Source of the DNA: an uncultured Clostridia bacterium
GTDB lineage: Bacteria; Bacillota; Clostridia; Christensenellales; Borkfalkiaceae
NCBI GenBank assembly: GCA_947632195.1
Contig: CANROE010000002.1
Location: 1 to 64,000, forward strand
Length of the DNA stretch: 64,000 bases
Direction of reading: 5' to 3'
Positions 8,702 to 18,748 of the stretch are shown here, piece by piece. The stretch's first letter is position 1. Every line of letters begins with the position of its first letter. The translations under genes were made by a program, and so were the position numbers. The notes below the pieces were generated by a model. It saw only the letters and a list, made by a program, of their open reading frames with translations, had not been told where the DNA came from and did not search any database.

Positions 8702-11700
8702 TTACCTCGTCATGGTGAGCGTACCGTCCACCGTTTCGATGATATAGTTCTTAGTGACCGATTCGCCGTCCTCGTTGAAGATCTCCACGGAGACGATACG
8801 GTTGGTCGCTCTGCCCGGCTTTGACAAACTTCCCTCGATCTTGACGACGAGATGATCCCTGTTCGCAGGTGTGCTGCTGTGCCAGCTGTCGCAGGTGAGC
8901 GTTTCGCCGTTGTACCGCCCCGTAACGCTGTCCGCCCATACCGTGATCCTCTTCGGCGTGATTGTCATCAGCCCGTAATCGCCGACGATCGCGTATTGCT
9001 CTGTGACGTCGGCGCCCTGCGCGTCGAGCACGCGCACCTCGGGAATGTTCGCCACCGTCCCGACGTCGCGGATCTGGATACGGAAACTTGCCCAGACATG
9101 GTGCCCGGGGGCGAGCGCCTCTTGCGCATAGGTACAGAGCTCGCTCCCCATATGATATTGTCCGTCGTATTCTCGGGTGAAACCCAGCGTCGTGATCAAA
9201 AGGACGCGCTTTTCACCGGCCGCCGCGCGATCGATCGCCGCTTTGCCCTCCTCTTTGGCGCTGTCCACGTCCTTGGGCTTGCTCGCCGCGTCGACGTTCT
9301 GCTTGGCCTGTTTCACCGCTTGTTCCGTCCTGTCTTTGAGCTCCTGTTTCTGTCCGTCGCTCAGATCGGTACGGCTGTCGATCTCCTCTTTCTTTTGCTC
9401 GCCGTAGTCGGCAAGTTCTTCTTTTGCGTTCTCTTTGTCCTTTTTGAAGTTGGCATCGTCGAGGAGACGGTCCAGGGCAGCCTTGCCGTCTTTGAGTCCT
9501 TGATCCGCCTGCTCGGGGGAGGACGCCTTGCCGATCTCCTCTTTGCCCGCCTTGACGGCGTCGTCGATCTCCTTTTCGAGCGCCTTTTGTTCCTCTTGGG
9601 TAAAGCGGCCGTTGCCGATCTCCTCTTTTTTGGAATCGCCGTAGTCTTCGAGTTTCTGTTTCGCGCTCTCTTTCCGCTTTTCGAGGTCCCCTTGGCTGCT
9701 CACGATCCCGTCTATGATGTCCTCGCTGCCGCTCAGCTCTTTGTCGATGTCCTCTTCGCTCGACGCATCGCCGATGTCCCGCTCGCCGTTTTCGACCGCT
9801 TTATCGACCTGCCCTTTCAGCTCTTCCTTCTGTTGCGGGCTCAGCGAACGGTCCGCCTCGATCTTATCCTTGGCCTCTTCGCCGTACTCTTCCAGCTCTT
9901 CTTTCGCCTCCTGTTTCTGCTTGGCAAGCTGCGCGTTCTTCACGGCCTCGTCGATCTGCTTTTTCCCTTGCTCGAACTGCTGTTCGACCGCCTCTTTGGA
10001 GGAGGCAGAGCCGATCCCTTCTTTGCCGTTTTTCACTTCCTCGTCGACGGCTTTTTTCGCCTCCTGTTTCTGCGTTTCGTCGAAACTGCCGTCGCGGTCG
10101 ATCTCCGCCTTCTTCTCTTCGCCGTAATCTTCGAGTTCTTCTTTGGCGTCCTCTTTCTTCTTGGAGAGTTCTGCCTCTTTCAGAACGTCGTCGACGGCCT
10201 TCTGAGCCTCGGCGAGCTTGTCGGCGATCTCTTCCCGCGTGGCCGCGTTCCCGATCCCCTCTTTGCCCGCTTCGACCGCAGAATCGATCTCCTCTTTGAT
10301 GAGCGGTTTGTCCTCTTCGTCAAAGCGGCTGTGGCGGTCGAAATCGACCTCCGCCTTTTTGCCCGAGCCGTAAGATTCGAGGCGGCTTTGGGCGTCCTCA
10401 CGGTCCTTGCCGAGGAGCGCGCTGTCCGTGATGTCCTCCATTTGCTCTTTGCTCTCCGACTGCGCGTTGCTCACTCTCTGGCCCGAGGTCGCCTTGTCGA
10501 TTTCCTCCTTGCCCTCTTCGGCAGCTCGGTCGATCGCGTTGTTGAGTTCCTCTTTTTCCGCGTCGGTAAAGCGGCCGTCGTTTGCAAGTTCCTCTTTCTT
10601 GCTCGCGGCGTATTCGTCGAGCTCCTTTTTGGCCTTCTCTTTCTGGCGGCTCAGATCGCCTTGGCTGTCGATGATCTCTTCCACGGCCTTTTGGGCGTTT
10701 TCGACCGCCTTGCGCACGTCCTCCGAAGATGCGGCGTCCTCGATCTCCCATTTGCCCGCTTTGACCGCAGAATCGATCTTTTCCTTGATGTCCTCCTTGA
10801 CCTTGCCGGAGAGGGATCTGTCCGCGTCGACCTCCGCTTTCTTTTGTTCGCCGTATGCGTCAAGTTCCGCCTTGGCCGCCCGCTTGTCTTTGTCGAAAGT
10901 CGCGTCGTTCACGGCTTTGTCGACCGCGCCTTCTGCTTTTGAAAGCTCTTCTTCCACGCTCTTGGCCGATCTTGCGCTCTCGATCCCGTCCAGCCCCTCT
11001 TTGACTGCGGAATCGACCTCGTTTTCCAGCCTCTGCTTCTCCCGTTCCGTGAAACGGCCGTCCTCGTTGATCTCTTCCTTCCTGCGTTCGCCGTATTCCG
11101 TGAGCTCTTTGCGGGCTTCTTCCTTTTGCTTTTCGAGTTTCTTCTCCTCGACGATGTCGTCGATGGCCTCTTTGCCGTCCTCGACCCCGTCTTTCACGCC
11201 GCCCGCCGTGTCCGCGTCGCCGATTTCGTCCTTTGCGTTTTCGGTCTTTTCGTCGATCGCGTCCTTGATATCTTTCTTTTCTTCCTCGGTGAAACGGTCG
11301 TCCTTGTCGATCTCCTCTTTCTTCTCTTCGCCGTAGTCTTTGAGCTCCTCTTTTGCGTTCTCCTTTTGAAGGTCAAGTTCGCCCTTGCTCTCGCCGATGT
11401 CGTCGATCAGGTCCTTGCTCTCTTTGAGCGCATTCCCCACGCCGCTCGACGAGGACGACCCTTCGATCTTCTCCTTGCCCGCCTCAACGGCGTCGTCGAT
11501 CTCGGCCTTGGCGCTCTGCTTTTGCGCCCTGGTCAAGCTGCCGTCGCGGTCGATCTCCCCTTTCTTCTTTTCGCCGTAATCTTCGAGCTCCTCTTTGGCG
11601 TACTTCTTTTGGAGATCGAGGTCGGAACCGTCGCCCTTGCTCTCCCCGAGCCCGTCGATCGTGCCCTTGCTCTCTTCAAGCGCGCTGCTGACGCCGTTTG

Positions 11701-14700
11701 ACGAGCCCGCGCCGTCGATCTTCTCTTTGCCCTTTTCGACGGCGTCGCCGATCTCCCCTTTCAACTCCTGCTTTTGCTCAAAGGAGAGATTTCCGTTGCG
11801 GTCAACTTCCTCTTTCTTCTGCTCACCGTAATGTTCGAGCTCTTCTTTGGCGCTCTCCTTGTCCTTGCCGAGACGGGCGCTGTCGACGATCCCGTCGACG
11901 ACCTTTTTACCGTCTTTGACTGCGCCGTCGACGTCGCTCGCCGTATCTGCGCTGCCGATGGCGTCCTTTCCGCCCTCGATCGCACCGTCGATCGCGTCTT
12001 TGATGGCCTGTTTCTCCTCGTCGGTGAAACGGTCGTCCTTGTCGATCTCGTTCTTCTTGCGCTCGCCGTAATATTCGAGCTCTTCTTTTGCGTCCTCTTT
12101 CAGAACGCCGTGATCGCCTTTGCTGCTCACGACGTCATCTATGATGTCCTTGCCGCTTTCGAGCGCGTCGTGAACGTCTCCCGACGAACCCGTCCCGCCG
12201 ATCTTATCCTTGCCCTCCTGGGTCGCTTGGTCGATCGCGTCCTTGATGCTCTGTTTTTGTTGATTGCTCAGGCGGTCGTCGCGGTCAACTTCCTCCTTTT
12301 TCTGCTCGCCGTAATCTTCGAGCTCTTCTTTGGCGTTTTCCTTTTCCTTTTCGAGTTTTTCGCGGTTTACGGCGTCGTTGATACCCTCTTTGCCTTTCGC
12401 AAGACTGCCCGAGACGTCGCCCGCCGTGCCCGCGCCGTCGATCTTATCCTTGCCCGCTTGGGTAGCTTGGTCGATGGCGTCCTTGATCCCCTGTTTCTCC
12501 TCCTCGGTGAAACGGCCGTCCGACTCGATCTCCTCTTTCTTCCGCTCGCCGTAATCGGTAAGTTTATCCTTGGCGTCTTGCTTTTGCCTGCCGAGATCGC
12601 CTCCGCTTTCCACCACGTCGTCGATCGCGTCCTTGCCGCTTTGCAGGGCGCCGTCAACGGCGCTCGGCGAACCCGCTCCGCCGATCTTATCCTTGCCCTC
12701 CCGGGTCGCTTGATCGATCGCGTCCTTGATGTCCTGTTTTTGCTGTTCGGTCAAGTTTTCGTCGCGGCTGACTTCCGACTTCTTGCGTTCGCCGTAATCT
12801 TCGAGTTCCTGTTTTGCGCTCTCTTTGCCCCGCTCCGCCTCGTCGCGGTTGAAGTCGTTCGCGCCGCCGCCGAAGTCGCTCTCGGCGCCGCCAGAACCGC
12901 TCGATCCGCCCGTGACTTCCACCTTCGCCCAGCCGAAACCGTCGAGATAGATCTCCACCCACGCATGCGCCTTGTCGGCGGTCACTTCCGTCTCCTTTTC
13001 CGCATCGGTGACTCCCACATAGCCGATGGTATAGCGCGCGGGAATGCCGAGCATGCGGAAGATGACCGTCGCCGCCGAGGCATAGTGCTGGCAGATCCCC
13101 TGCTTAAATTCCGTGAGGAAGGAATAGACGATGTCCTCCCTGCTGTCGAGCGTCCTGTCGTAGTCCTTTGAATAGGCCGCCGCGCCGCTGACATAGAGCG
13201 CGACTTTGCGGATGATGTCCGGATCGCTCGCATACAGCCCGTTTGCTTTGAGAATGGGGTCCATGAGTTTCCGCGTGCTCTCCTGCACGGTGAGATAGTG
13301 TTCTCTGACAAAGGCGCGGTAGTTCTCCTCATAGCTTGCGTACCGCATGACCGTGGGAGCGTTCCACGCGACGGAGAAGGCATAGTAGGGCACCGTATAA
13401 GCGCCGCTCGTGCTGCCGCCGTAAATGACGTCGCTGTCCTGGATGTCGTAGCTGCCGCCGTCTATGGAGAGATAGGAGGGCAGATAATACTGCGTTACGC
13501 CCTCGACCCTCGTCACGGTGAGTTTGTGGGAGACGAATCCGTTCTCCCCGAGCGCGATCCCCGAGAGATAATTCGCACAGTAGCGCCCCTGGATGAGTTC
13601 GCCGTATTCCTCCGCAGGCGTCCAGCTTTGCCCCGTATAGTCGCCGAAACTCTTATAGCGCAAATAGACGGTGCCGGATATATCCGAGGTGAGCCGCAAA
13701 ACGGGCGCGTTGCTGTCCGTACCGCCGCCGATCCCCCCGCCGTCGCCGAGGTTGCCGCCTCCGCCTTGACCGCCTTGGCCGCCCTGACCGCCCTGACCGC
13801 CCTGACCGCCCTGACCGCCCTGGCCGCCACCTTCGCCGCCCTGCACGCAACTCCAAACGGCATACAATACGGTATTGTAGGCGACGGTAAATTTGCTGCC
13901 CGCATTCTTGAAGTCGGCGAAGATCCCGAGGGAATTTTCGTCCACCAGATACACGCTTCCGTTCGCGTATCCGATCTCCGTCCAACCGGCGAGGCGGTAT
14001 TCGAGCCCGTCCACCGTGATCGTATATTTGCTCTCGCCGTTTTCGTCGAGCCCGGCGAGCGTGATTTCCGTCCAAATGAGGATATCCCGCACTTCTTCCG
14101 GCCAACCCTCGATCTCACTGCCGATCATGTGGAGGTAAGTGACGCTGTAACGGTTGTCTTTGAAGTCGGGAATGCCGTTTCGGTTGACGTCCGCCGCCCA
14201 TACCGCATAGAGCGTGATGGTGCGCTCTTCGTCCGCGTCGGCGGGGTCGATGAAAAATTGCGAGTCATAGATCGTTTCCTGCGGCTTCTCTTCGAGCGGC
14301 GCGTCATAGGGAGACTTCGACCAACCGAGGAAGGTCACCTCACTTTGCATGCTGATGAGGTGCGGAAGTCCGACCAAACAATTCGCACTTAGATATTCTG
14401 CCCTCTCGGGCATCTTTTCCGCAAGCGACGCGGGATCTTCATACACCAGACAATATTCCTCGGAATCGGGAATACCGTCCCTGTTGCGGTCCTCTACCCA
14501 TAGCGCATAGAGATCGATATTGTACCCATTGCTTGCGTGTTCGGGGAGAACAACATATTCACCGTCATACCGTTCTTCGATCTTGGCGGGATCGTCGATC
14601 ACCCCATAGGGGAAAGTCGTCCACCCCCAAAGCATGTAACAGCTGTCCTTCGCCTGCAACCAAAGGCCAGTGGGCAGCCATACCGACATGTACTGCTGTG

Positions 14701-17047
14701 CGTAATATGTAACGGGGAGCTGCGGTTCGCCTTCGAGCACGCCCTCGACGGTGTTTTGCAGCGTGACGGTGTATTCGACCTCTTCGGGAAGAGGGAAGTC
14801 GGGAACGGCGTCTCCGCTGTACGGGCCCGTACCCACGGTATCCAACTTGATCCAGCCGCTGCCGTCGATGTAAATTTCCGTCCAGGCATGGGATTGGTCG
14901 GCATAGACGACCCTCTCTTTGCCCGCGTCGACATTGGTGACATAGCCCGTCACATATCTTGCGGGAATGCCCACCGCGCGGTACAGCAGCGTCGCTGCTC
15001 CCGCAAAGTGCTGGCAGACCCCCATTTTATAATCGTTGAGGAAGGAAAGGACGACGTCCTTTTCCTTGTCAAGTTTCGGATCGTATCCGAGGTCATAGCG
15101 CGCCGCGCCACGCACGAAAGTACCGATCTCGGAGATCACGTTGGGATCGTCGGCAGAGATCTTTTCGCGGGCGAGGATCTCCGACAGCCCGGCCAGAGTA
15201 TCCTCGGGCACGGTGAGATAGTTGTTGTGGACGAAAGCGCGGTATTCGAGTTCCCGCTCGGCAAGTTCGCCCGACAGCAAGGGGAGCTCATCTCCGTAGT
15301 TGTAAATGCGGTACGAGACCGGATATTCCTCCGAAGGGTCGCCCTCGTAGCGGACGTCGTTCGTCGCAAAGGCGTCTCCCCCGCCCGTCATCGTCATGTA
15401 GTAGGGCATATAGAGCGAAACGCCCGGATTGCGGATGCCGATCAGCGCCCTGAATGTCTCGCTGTTTGCGCCTTCGAGCGCGGCGCCCGTCAGATAGTTA
15501 TAACAATAGGTATCGTATAAAAGAGCGCCGTAGGTCGTTCCCGCATTGAAACCGTGATAATTATAGTCGCCGTAGCTGCTCCCGCGCAGATAGAGCGTGG
15601 TGGAAACGTCCGTAACGATGGATAAGACGGGCGTATGTTCGGGCGAGGGCGGCGAGAATACCGCAGAAAGGTTGCCCTCCTCCCAATCGTAAGTGCCGCT
15701 ATGGTCGGCGTCCTTTGCCCAGACGGCGTAAAATTCGATCCTGCCTTGGGTCGCATGCCCGTCTTTGACGACATAGACGGCATTCGGGCGCAAGATCCCG
15801 TATCTGTCGGCCATGAGGAATTCCTCTTCCGTATCGATGCAGTAATCGGAGAGGGAGCCGTCCCGCGTCCAGCCGTAGAGGGAATATTCCCCCGCAGGCG
15901 TGCAATCCGGCATGCGGACCGTCTGTCCTTCGATCGCTTGGACGGAGTCGGGCATCTGTGCGGGCGCCTGCTCCTTTGCGGGATTGACAAAATCGAGGGT
16001 ATATTCTCTCTCTATGGGCGGTTCGGGCAAGCCCGCGCCTCCCGTGACTTCCTCCATGATCCAACCGACGCCGTCGCGGTAGACCTCTACCCACGCGTGC
16101 GCGCGGTCGGCGGTCACTTCCGTCCATTCGTCTCTGACGACATCGCCGACATAGCCGATGGTGTATCTCGCGGGAATGCCGAGGGCGCGATAAAGGAGGG
16201 TCGCCGCAGCCGCGTAATGGCGGCAGACCCCCGCTCTGTACTTCGTCAGGAATGCGACGACGATGTCCTTCTGTTTGTCGAGCCCCCGATCGTAATCGAG
16301 GGAGTACGTCGCCTGCCTTTTTACATAATCCGCCACCTTTTCAACGGCGTCGTCGCCCGCGCGGATACCCTCTCTCTGCAAGATATTCTTCAACTGCGCG
16401 AGCGTGTCCTCGGGCACGGCGAGATAGTTGTTGTAGACAAAGTTGCGGTAGGCGCTCTCCTCCTCGGCGAGCTCGGCGCATGCGGAGATCGCTCCTCCTT
16501 TATAGGAGAGGTAGTCGACGGGATAGGTATAGCTGCAATCTCCCTCCTGCGTCACGTCGCTCCGCTGAATGGCATAGGCCCCCTGCTCTGCATAGAGATA
16601 GTAGGGCAGGTAGTATTGGTTGCCGAGGGCGTTGATCTCCACCGTGTGTTCGGGGAAACCCGCTTTCTTCATGGCGGTCCCCGCGAGATAATTCATCCCG
16701 AATTGGTTGAGATAGCGTCTGCGGTATTCCTGCGCTTGCGTCCAGCCGCTGCCCGTATAGTCGCCGAAACTCATATAGCGGAAGTAGACCCGTTCGGTGT
16801 AATGCCCGTAGACGCGCATGGCGATCACCGAGGAAGGATCCTCGTCCTCGGGCGTGAGCGTGGGGTCGTCGGCGAGATCGCCGCTCTCATTGAGATTGCC
16901 TCCGTACCCGGCGGTATTTTCGTCCGTAAAGGAGCCGATCACCTCCTCATCGTCGATAAAGAGGACGATCCCGCAGATGAGCAGCGCGACAAGCAACGCG
17001 ATGAGCACCGCGCCCACGATATAGATTGCTTTTGACGAAGTTTTCAT
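8702..17047 (-). CDS. Giant surface protein: three transglutaminase domains, 15 DUF1542 repeats, two YDG domains
   Basis: The 2781-residue protein has one N-terminal transmembrane helix (about residues 8-31) and then an extracellular part. Three transglutaminase-like units have their cysteine near residues 274, 677 and 1318 (GVCRHYA, GVCQHFA, GICQHYA) and their histidine near 317, 718 and 1361 (AHAW or SHAW). Between them lie InlB-like strands (FYAVWA) with calcium-loop-like DxDxSGxxD, DRNRDGIPD and DVNRNGIPD motifs, and a glycine-glutamine linker near 1070-1105. Residues 1405-2612 are fifteen DUF1542-like coiled-coil repeats of about 80 residues, and 2613-2781 are two YDG-type domains. A GGGGGA ribosome site lies six bases before the ATG. 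It follows the second ATPase by 18 bases. A long cross-linking or stalk protein is the likely role. Confidence 0.88.
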   Translation of the reverse strand: MKTSSKAIYIVGAVLIALLVALLICGIVLFIDDEEVIGSFTDENTAGYGGNLNESGDLADDPTLTPEDEDPSSVIAMRVYGHYTERVYFRYMSFGDYTGSGWTQAQEYRRRYLNQFGMNYLAGTAMKKAGFPEHTVEINALGNQYYLPYYLYAEQGAYAIQRSDVTQEGDCSYTYPVDYLSYKGGAISACAELAEEESAYRNFVYNNYLAVPEDTLAQLKNILQREGIRAGDDAVEKVADYVKRQATYSLDYDRGLDKQKDIVVAFLTKYRAGVCRHYAAAATLLYRALGIPARYTIGYVGDVVRDEWTEVTADRAHAWVEVYRDGVGWIMEEVTGGAGLPEPPIEREYTLDFVNPAKEQAPAQMPDSVQAIEGQTVRMPDCTPAGEYSLYGWTRDGSLSDYCIDTEEEFLMADRYGILRPNAVYVVKDGHATQGRIEFYAVWAKDADHSGTYDWEEGNLSAVFSPPSPEHTPVLSIVTDVSTTLYLRGSSYGDYNYHGFNAGTTYGALLYDTYCYNYLTGAALEGANSETFRALIGIRNPGVSLYMPYYMTMTGGGDAFATNDVRYEGDPSEEYPVSYRIYNYGDELPLLSGELAERELEYRAFVHNNYLTVPEDTLAGLSEILAREKISADDPNVISEIGTFVRGAARYDLGYDPKLDKEKDVVLSFLNDYKMGVCQHFAGAATLLYRAVGIPARYVTGYVTNVDAGKERVVYADQSHAWTEIYIDGSGWIKLDTVGTGPYSGDAVPDFPLPEEVEYTVTLQNTVEGVLEGEPQLPVTYYAQQYMSVWLPTGLWLQAKDSCYMLWGWTTFPYGVIDDPAKIEERYDGEYVVLPEHASNGYNIDLYALWVEDRNRDGIPDSEEYCLVYEDPASLAEKMPERAEYLSANCLVGLPHLISMQSEVTFLGWSKSPYDAPLEEKPQETIYDSQFFIDPADADEERTITLYAVWAADVNRNGIPDFKDNRYSVTYLHMIGSEIEGWPEEVRDILIWTEITLAGLDENGESKYTITVDGLEYRLAGWTEIGYANGSVYLVDENSLGIFADFKNAGSKFTVAYNTVLYAVWSCVQGGEGGGQGGQGGQGGQGGQGGQGGQGGGGNLGDGGGIGGGTDSNAPVLRLTSDISGTVYLRYKSFGDYTGQSWTPAEEYGELIQGRYCANYLSGIALGENGFVSHKLTVTRVEGVTQYYLPSYLSIDGGSYDIQDSDVIYGGSTSGAYTVPYYAFSVAWNAPTVMRYASYEENYRAFVREHYLTVQESTRKLMDPILKANGLYASDPDIIRKVALYVSGAAAYSKDYDRTLDSREDIVYSFLTEFKQGICQHYASAATVIFRMLGIPARYTIGYVGVTDAEKETEVTADKAHAWVEIYLDGFGWAKVEVTGGSSGSGGAESDFGGGANDFNRDEAERGKESAKQELEDYGERKKSEVSRDENLTEQQKQDIKDAIDQATREGKDKIGGAGSPSAVDGALQSGKDAIDDVVESGGDLGRQKQDAKDKLTDYGERKKEEIESDGRFTEEEKQGIKDAIDQATQAGKDKIDGAGTAGDVSGSLAKGKEGINDAVNREKLEKEKENAKEELEDYGEQKKEEVDRDDRLSNQQKQSIKDAIDQATQEGKDKIGGTGSSGDVHDALESGKDIIDDVVSSKGDHGVLKEDAKEELEYYGERKKNEIDKDDRFTDEEKQAIKDAIDGAIEGGKDAIGSADTASDVDGAVKDGKKVVDGIVDSARLGKDKESAKEELEHYGEQKKEEVDRNGNLSFEQKQELKGEIGDAVEKGKEKIDGAGSSNGVSSALEESKGTIDGLGESKGDGSDLDLQKKYAKEELEDYGEKKKGEIDRDGSLTRAQKQSAKAEIDDAVEAGKEKIEGSSSSSGVGNALKESKDLIDDIGESKGELDLQKENAKEELKDYGEEKKEEIDKDDRFTEEEKKDIKDAIDEKTENAKDEIGDADTAGGVKDGVEDGKEAIDDIVEEKKLEKQKEEARKELTEYGERRKEEINEDGRFTEREKQRLENEVDSAVKEGLDGIESARSAKSVEEELSKAEGAVDKAVNDATFDKDKRAAKAELDAYGEQKKAEVDADRSLSGKVKEDIKEKIDSAVKAGKWEIEDAASSEDVRKAVENAQKAVEEIIDSQGDLSRQKEKAKKELDEYAASKKEELANDGRFTDAEKEELNNAIDRAAEEGKEEIDKATSGQRVSNAQSESKEQMEDITDSALLGKDREDAQSRLESYGSGKKAEVDFDRHSRFDEEDKPLIKEEIDSAVEAGKEGIGNAATREEIADKLAEAQKAVDDVLKEAELSKKKEDAKEELEDYGEEKKAEIDRDGSFDETQKQEAKKAVDEEVKNGKEGIGSASSKEAVEQQFEQGKKQIDEAVKNAQLAKQKQEAKEELEEYGEEAKDKIEADRSLSPQQKEELKGQVDKAVENGERDIGDASSEEDIDKELSGSEDIIDGIVSSQGDLEKRKESAKQKLEDYGDSKKEEIGNGRFTQEEQKALEKEIDDAVKAGKEEIGKASSPEQADQGLKDGKAALDRLLDDANFKKDKENAKEELADYGEQKKEEIDSRTDLSDGQKQELKDRTEQAVKQAKQNVDAASKPKDVDSAKEEGKAAIDRAAAGEKRVLLITTLGFTREYDGQYHMGSELCTYAQEALAPGHHVWASFRIQIRDVGTVANIPEVRVLDAQGADVTEQYAIVGDYGLMTITPKRITVWADSVTGRYNGETLTCDSWHSSTPANRDHLVVKIEGSLSKPGRATNRIVSVEIFNEDGESVTKNYIIETVDGTLTMTR
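9215..12830 (-). repeat. Fifteen tandem DUF1542-type repeats of about 240 bp
   Basis: The coding repeats follow the pattern AKEELEDYGE-x-KKEEID, then FT-x-EEKQ-x-IKDAID, GKD-x-I, and an acidic end. Linkers between units alternate irregularly between a Gly-Asp type (for example GDLGRQ) and a Leu-Lys type (for example LEKEK), suggesting growth partly by duplication of two-repeat blocks. In known proteins such repeats form rod-like helical bundles. Confidence 0.85.
13740..13836 (-). repeat. Nine-base minisatellite encoding a Gly-Gly-Gln linker
   Basis: A run of near-identical CCGCCCTGA units on the plus strand encodes repeated GGQ between the second and third transglutaminase units. The period is a multiple of three, so unit gain or loss changes linker length without a frameshift. 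Confidence 0.8.
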
Positions 17048-17065
17048 GGCTTTTCCCCCGAGAAA

Positions 17066-18748
17066 TTACGAGTTGCGTGCGATCCTTCTGATGTATTCTT
17101 TGCAGGACGCCATACGGTCCGTCCCGAAAAGCTCGTCGAGGAAGTCGCACAGTTCTTCGGACATGCTGCGCACATAGGAGGCGTTTTGCACTTCGAGCTT
17201 GCGCAGCACTTTCTTGGTGATGATGTCGTCGAGCGCGTCCAGCTCGTCGCCGCCGCAGTCCACGAACACAGGCACATAGTTTCTGATCTGTTTCATGATA
17301 CGGTTGCCGAAAGTGATGTGGAATTTGTCCACAAGATAGGCGTCCAATTTCCCGATCCGCCGCAGGTTGCGCGAAGTGATCTCATATCCCTCGCGGGCGT
17401 TGCGGGCGAGCGCCTCGAACTGCGCCGCCGAGATACAGATGTTGCGGGCCTCGGAGGCGCGGAAAGGCTCGCTCTTCTTGTCGAGATTGAGCACCATCGC
17501 ACGGTCATAGACTTTGTCGGAGATCGCAAACGTCGAGTCGTCGTTGTTCGCCGTCCCGATGAACCACATGTTCTCCGGAAGTTTGATCCTCCCCTCTTTC
17601 AACAGTTTCGGGTCGCTCTCCCAATGGTCGGACACCACTTCGAGCATCCTCGCCTCGGGGTCGGGGATCTCCAAAAGAGACAGAAATTCCGCAAAATAGT
17701 ACTCTACCCGCGCGATGTTCATCTCGTCGAGGATAGTGATATAGATGTCGCGGCGGTAGTTCGCCTCGTACATCTTCTGCAACAGCAGCGTCTCGTTGAA
17801 CCGCTTGGTGAATTCGTTGTAGTATCCCAAAAGGTCCGTCCGCTCCTTCCACATCGGCTGGACGGGAATGACCGTCGAGGGGTTGTCGAGGAACTGTCCG
17901 AAGGCATAGGCAAGGGACGTCTTGCCCGTGCCCGACATGCCCTGCAAAATGAGGATCTTCGACACCGCCATGCCCGCAACGAACTTGCGGATATCCCCGA
18001 TGTCGTAATACAGCCCCAGCTTGTTCGCCGCAAAGTTGCGGAATTCGTCGCACAGCTCGGCGAGCGAGATCTCCTCGTCAAACCCGCGTCCGTTGCGTAT
18101 GGGCTGCGAATCGATGTCGGCAAGCATATTAAAGCGCGGGTTTTCCACCTTCTCCTTCGCGCGGAGCGCCTCTTCCTGCTTGCGCAGGTTCTCCTCGCGG
18201 TTCTTCTGCGCGATGATCGCCGCCTGCGTCTTGATCCGTTTTTTCAGCAAAGAGACGGTATGGCGGCGCTTGCCGTTCACGATGAGCATGATGACGATGA
18301 GAATGGGGAGAAGCAAGAGGTGGGCGATGAACAGCGTCCCCCCGATCTGGCCCGAATCTCCCGCCATGTAGTACCACAGTTCCGCCTCGATGTAGCAGTA
18401 GATGAGGGACACAATGAGGAGCCCGAAACTCCAACGCTGCAACTTGACGTCGCCAGGGGAACGGAAGATCGCCTGCGACGAGTTGAGTTTATAGAGGACA
18501 AAGAGAAGAATGGGCAAGAGCACCATGATGGCGATGAACGCATACCCTGCGGCATTGCCGTTCAGCCCGACCTCTTCGACAAACCTGTCCCAGCCCGCGC
18601 CGTCCGAATAGTAGAGGATCAGGGCGGACAAAAGCAACCCGCCGACGATGAGCAGGAGGATCAGCGCGATCAGCGGCGCCGCAAAATGCGCGCCCGTGCC
18701 CTTCTTTTTGACATTCGTTTGTTTATTCTTCGTTGCCATCGCTTTCAT
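17066..18748 (-). CDS. Membrane-anchored McrB-like AAA+ ATPase (copy 2)
   Basis: About four transmembrane helices (residues 24-47, 69-88, 107-130, 138-158) precede a charged linker and a C-terminal AAA+ domain. Walker A is GMSGTGKTS near residue 269, Walker B is ILDEMN near 341, and sensor-like FIGTANNDD and YDRAMVL follow. The DEMN-x-AR-x-EYYF stretch and the GT-x-N-x-D motif are typical of McrB rather than metabolic AAA proteins. McrB motors normally drive an McrC nuclease, but here the motor is membrane-bound and lies between a DUF2357-like protein and surface proteins. The first 26 bases overlap the preceding gene; the ATG at 18739 is an alternative start. The core is nearly identical in DNA to the other ATPase. 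Confidence 0.85.
   Translation of the reverse strand: MKAMATKNKQTNVKKKGTGAHFAAPLIALILLLIVGGLLLSALILYYSDGAGWDRFVEEVGLNGNAAGYAFIAIMVLLPILLFVLYKLNSSQAIFRSPGDVKLQRWSFGLLIVSLIYCYIEAELWYYMAGDSGQIGGTLFIAHLLLLPILIVIMLIVNGKRRHTVSLLKKRIKTQAAIIAQKNREENLRKQEEALRAKEKVENPRFNMLADIDSQPIRNGRGFDEEISLAELCDEFRNFAANKLGLYYDIGDIRKFVAGMAVSKILILQGMSGTGKTSLAYAFGQFLDNPSTVIPVQPMWKERTDLLGYYNEFTKRFNETLLLQKMYEANYRRDIYITILDEMNIARVEYYFAEFLSLLEIPDPEARMLEVVSDHWESDPKLLKEGRIKLPENMWFIGTANNDDSTFAISDKVYDRAMVLNLDKKSEPFRASEARNICISAAQFEALARNAREGYEITSRNLRRIGKLDAYLVDKFHITFGNRIMKQIRNYVPVFVDCGGDELDALDDIITKKVLRKLEVQNASYVRSMSEELCDFLDELFGTDRMASCKEYIRRIARNS

Noticed and set aside
8852-10942. A 696-codon plus-strand frame opposite the DUF1542 repeats
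   Set aside because: It is the complement of a repetitive Lys/Glu-rich coding array and reads as repeated Leu, Phe and Val runs; it has no credible start signal.
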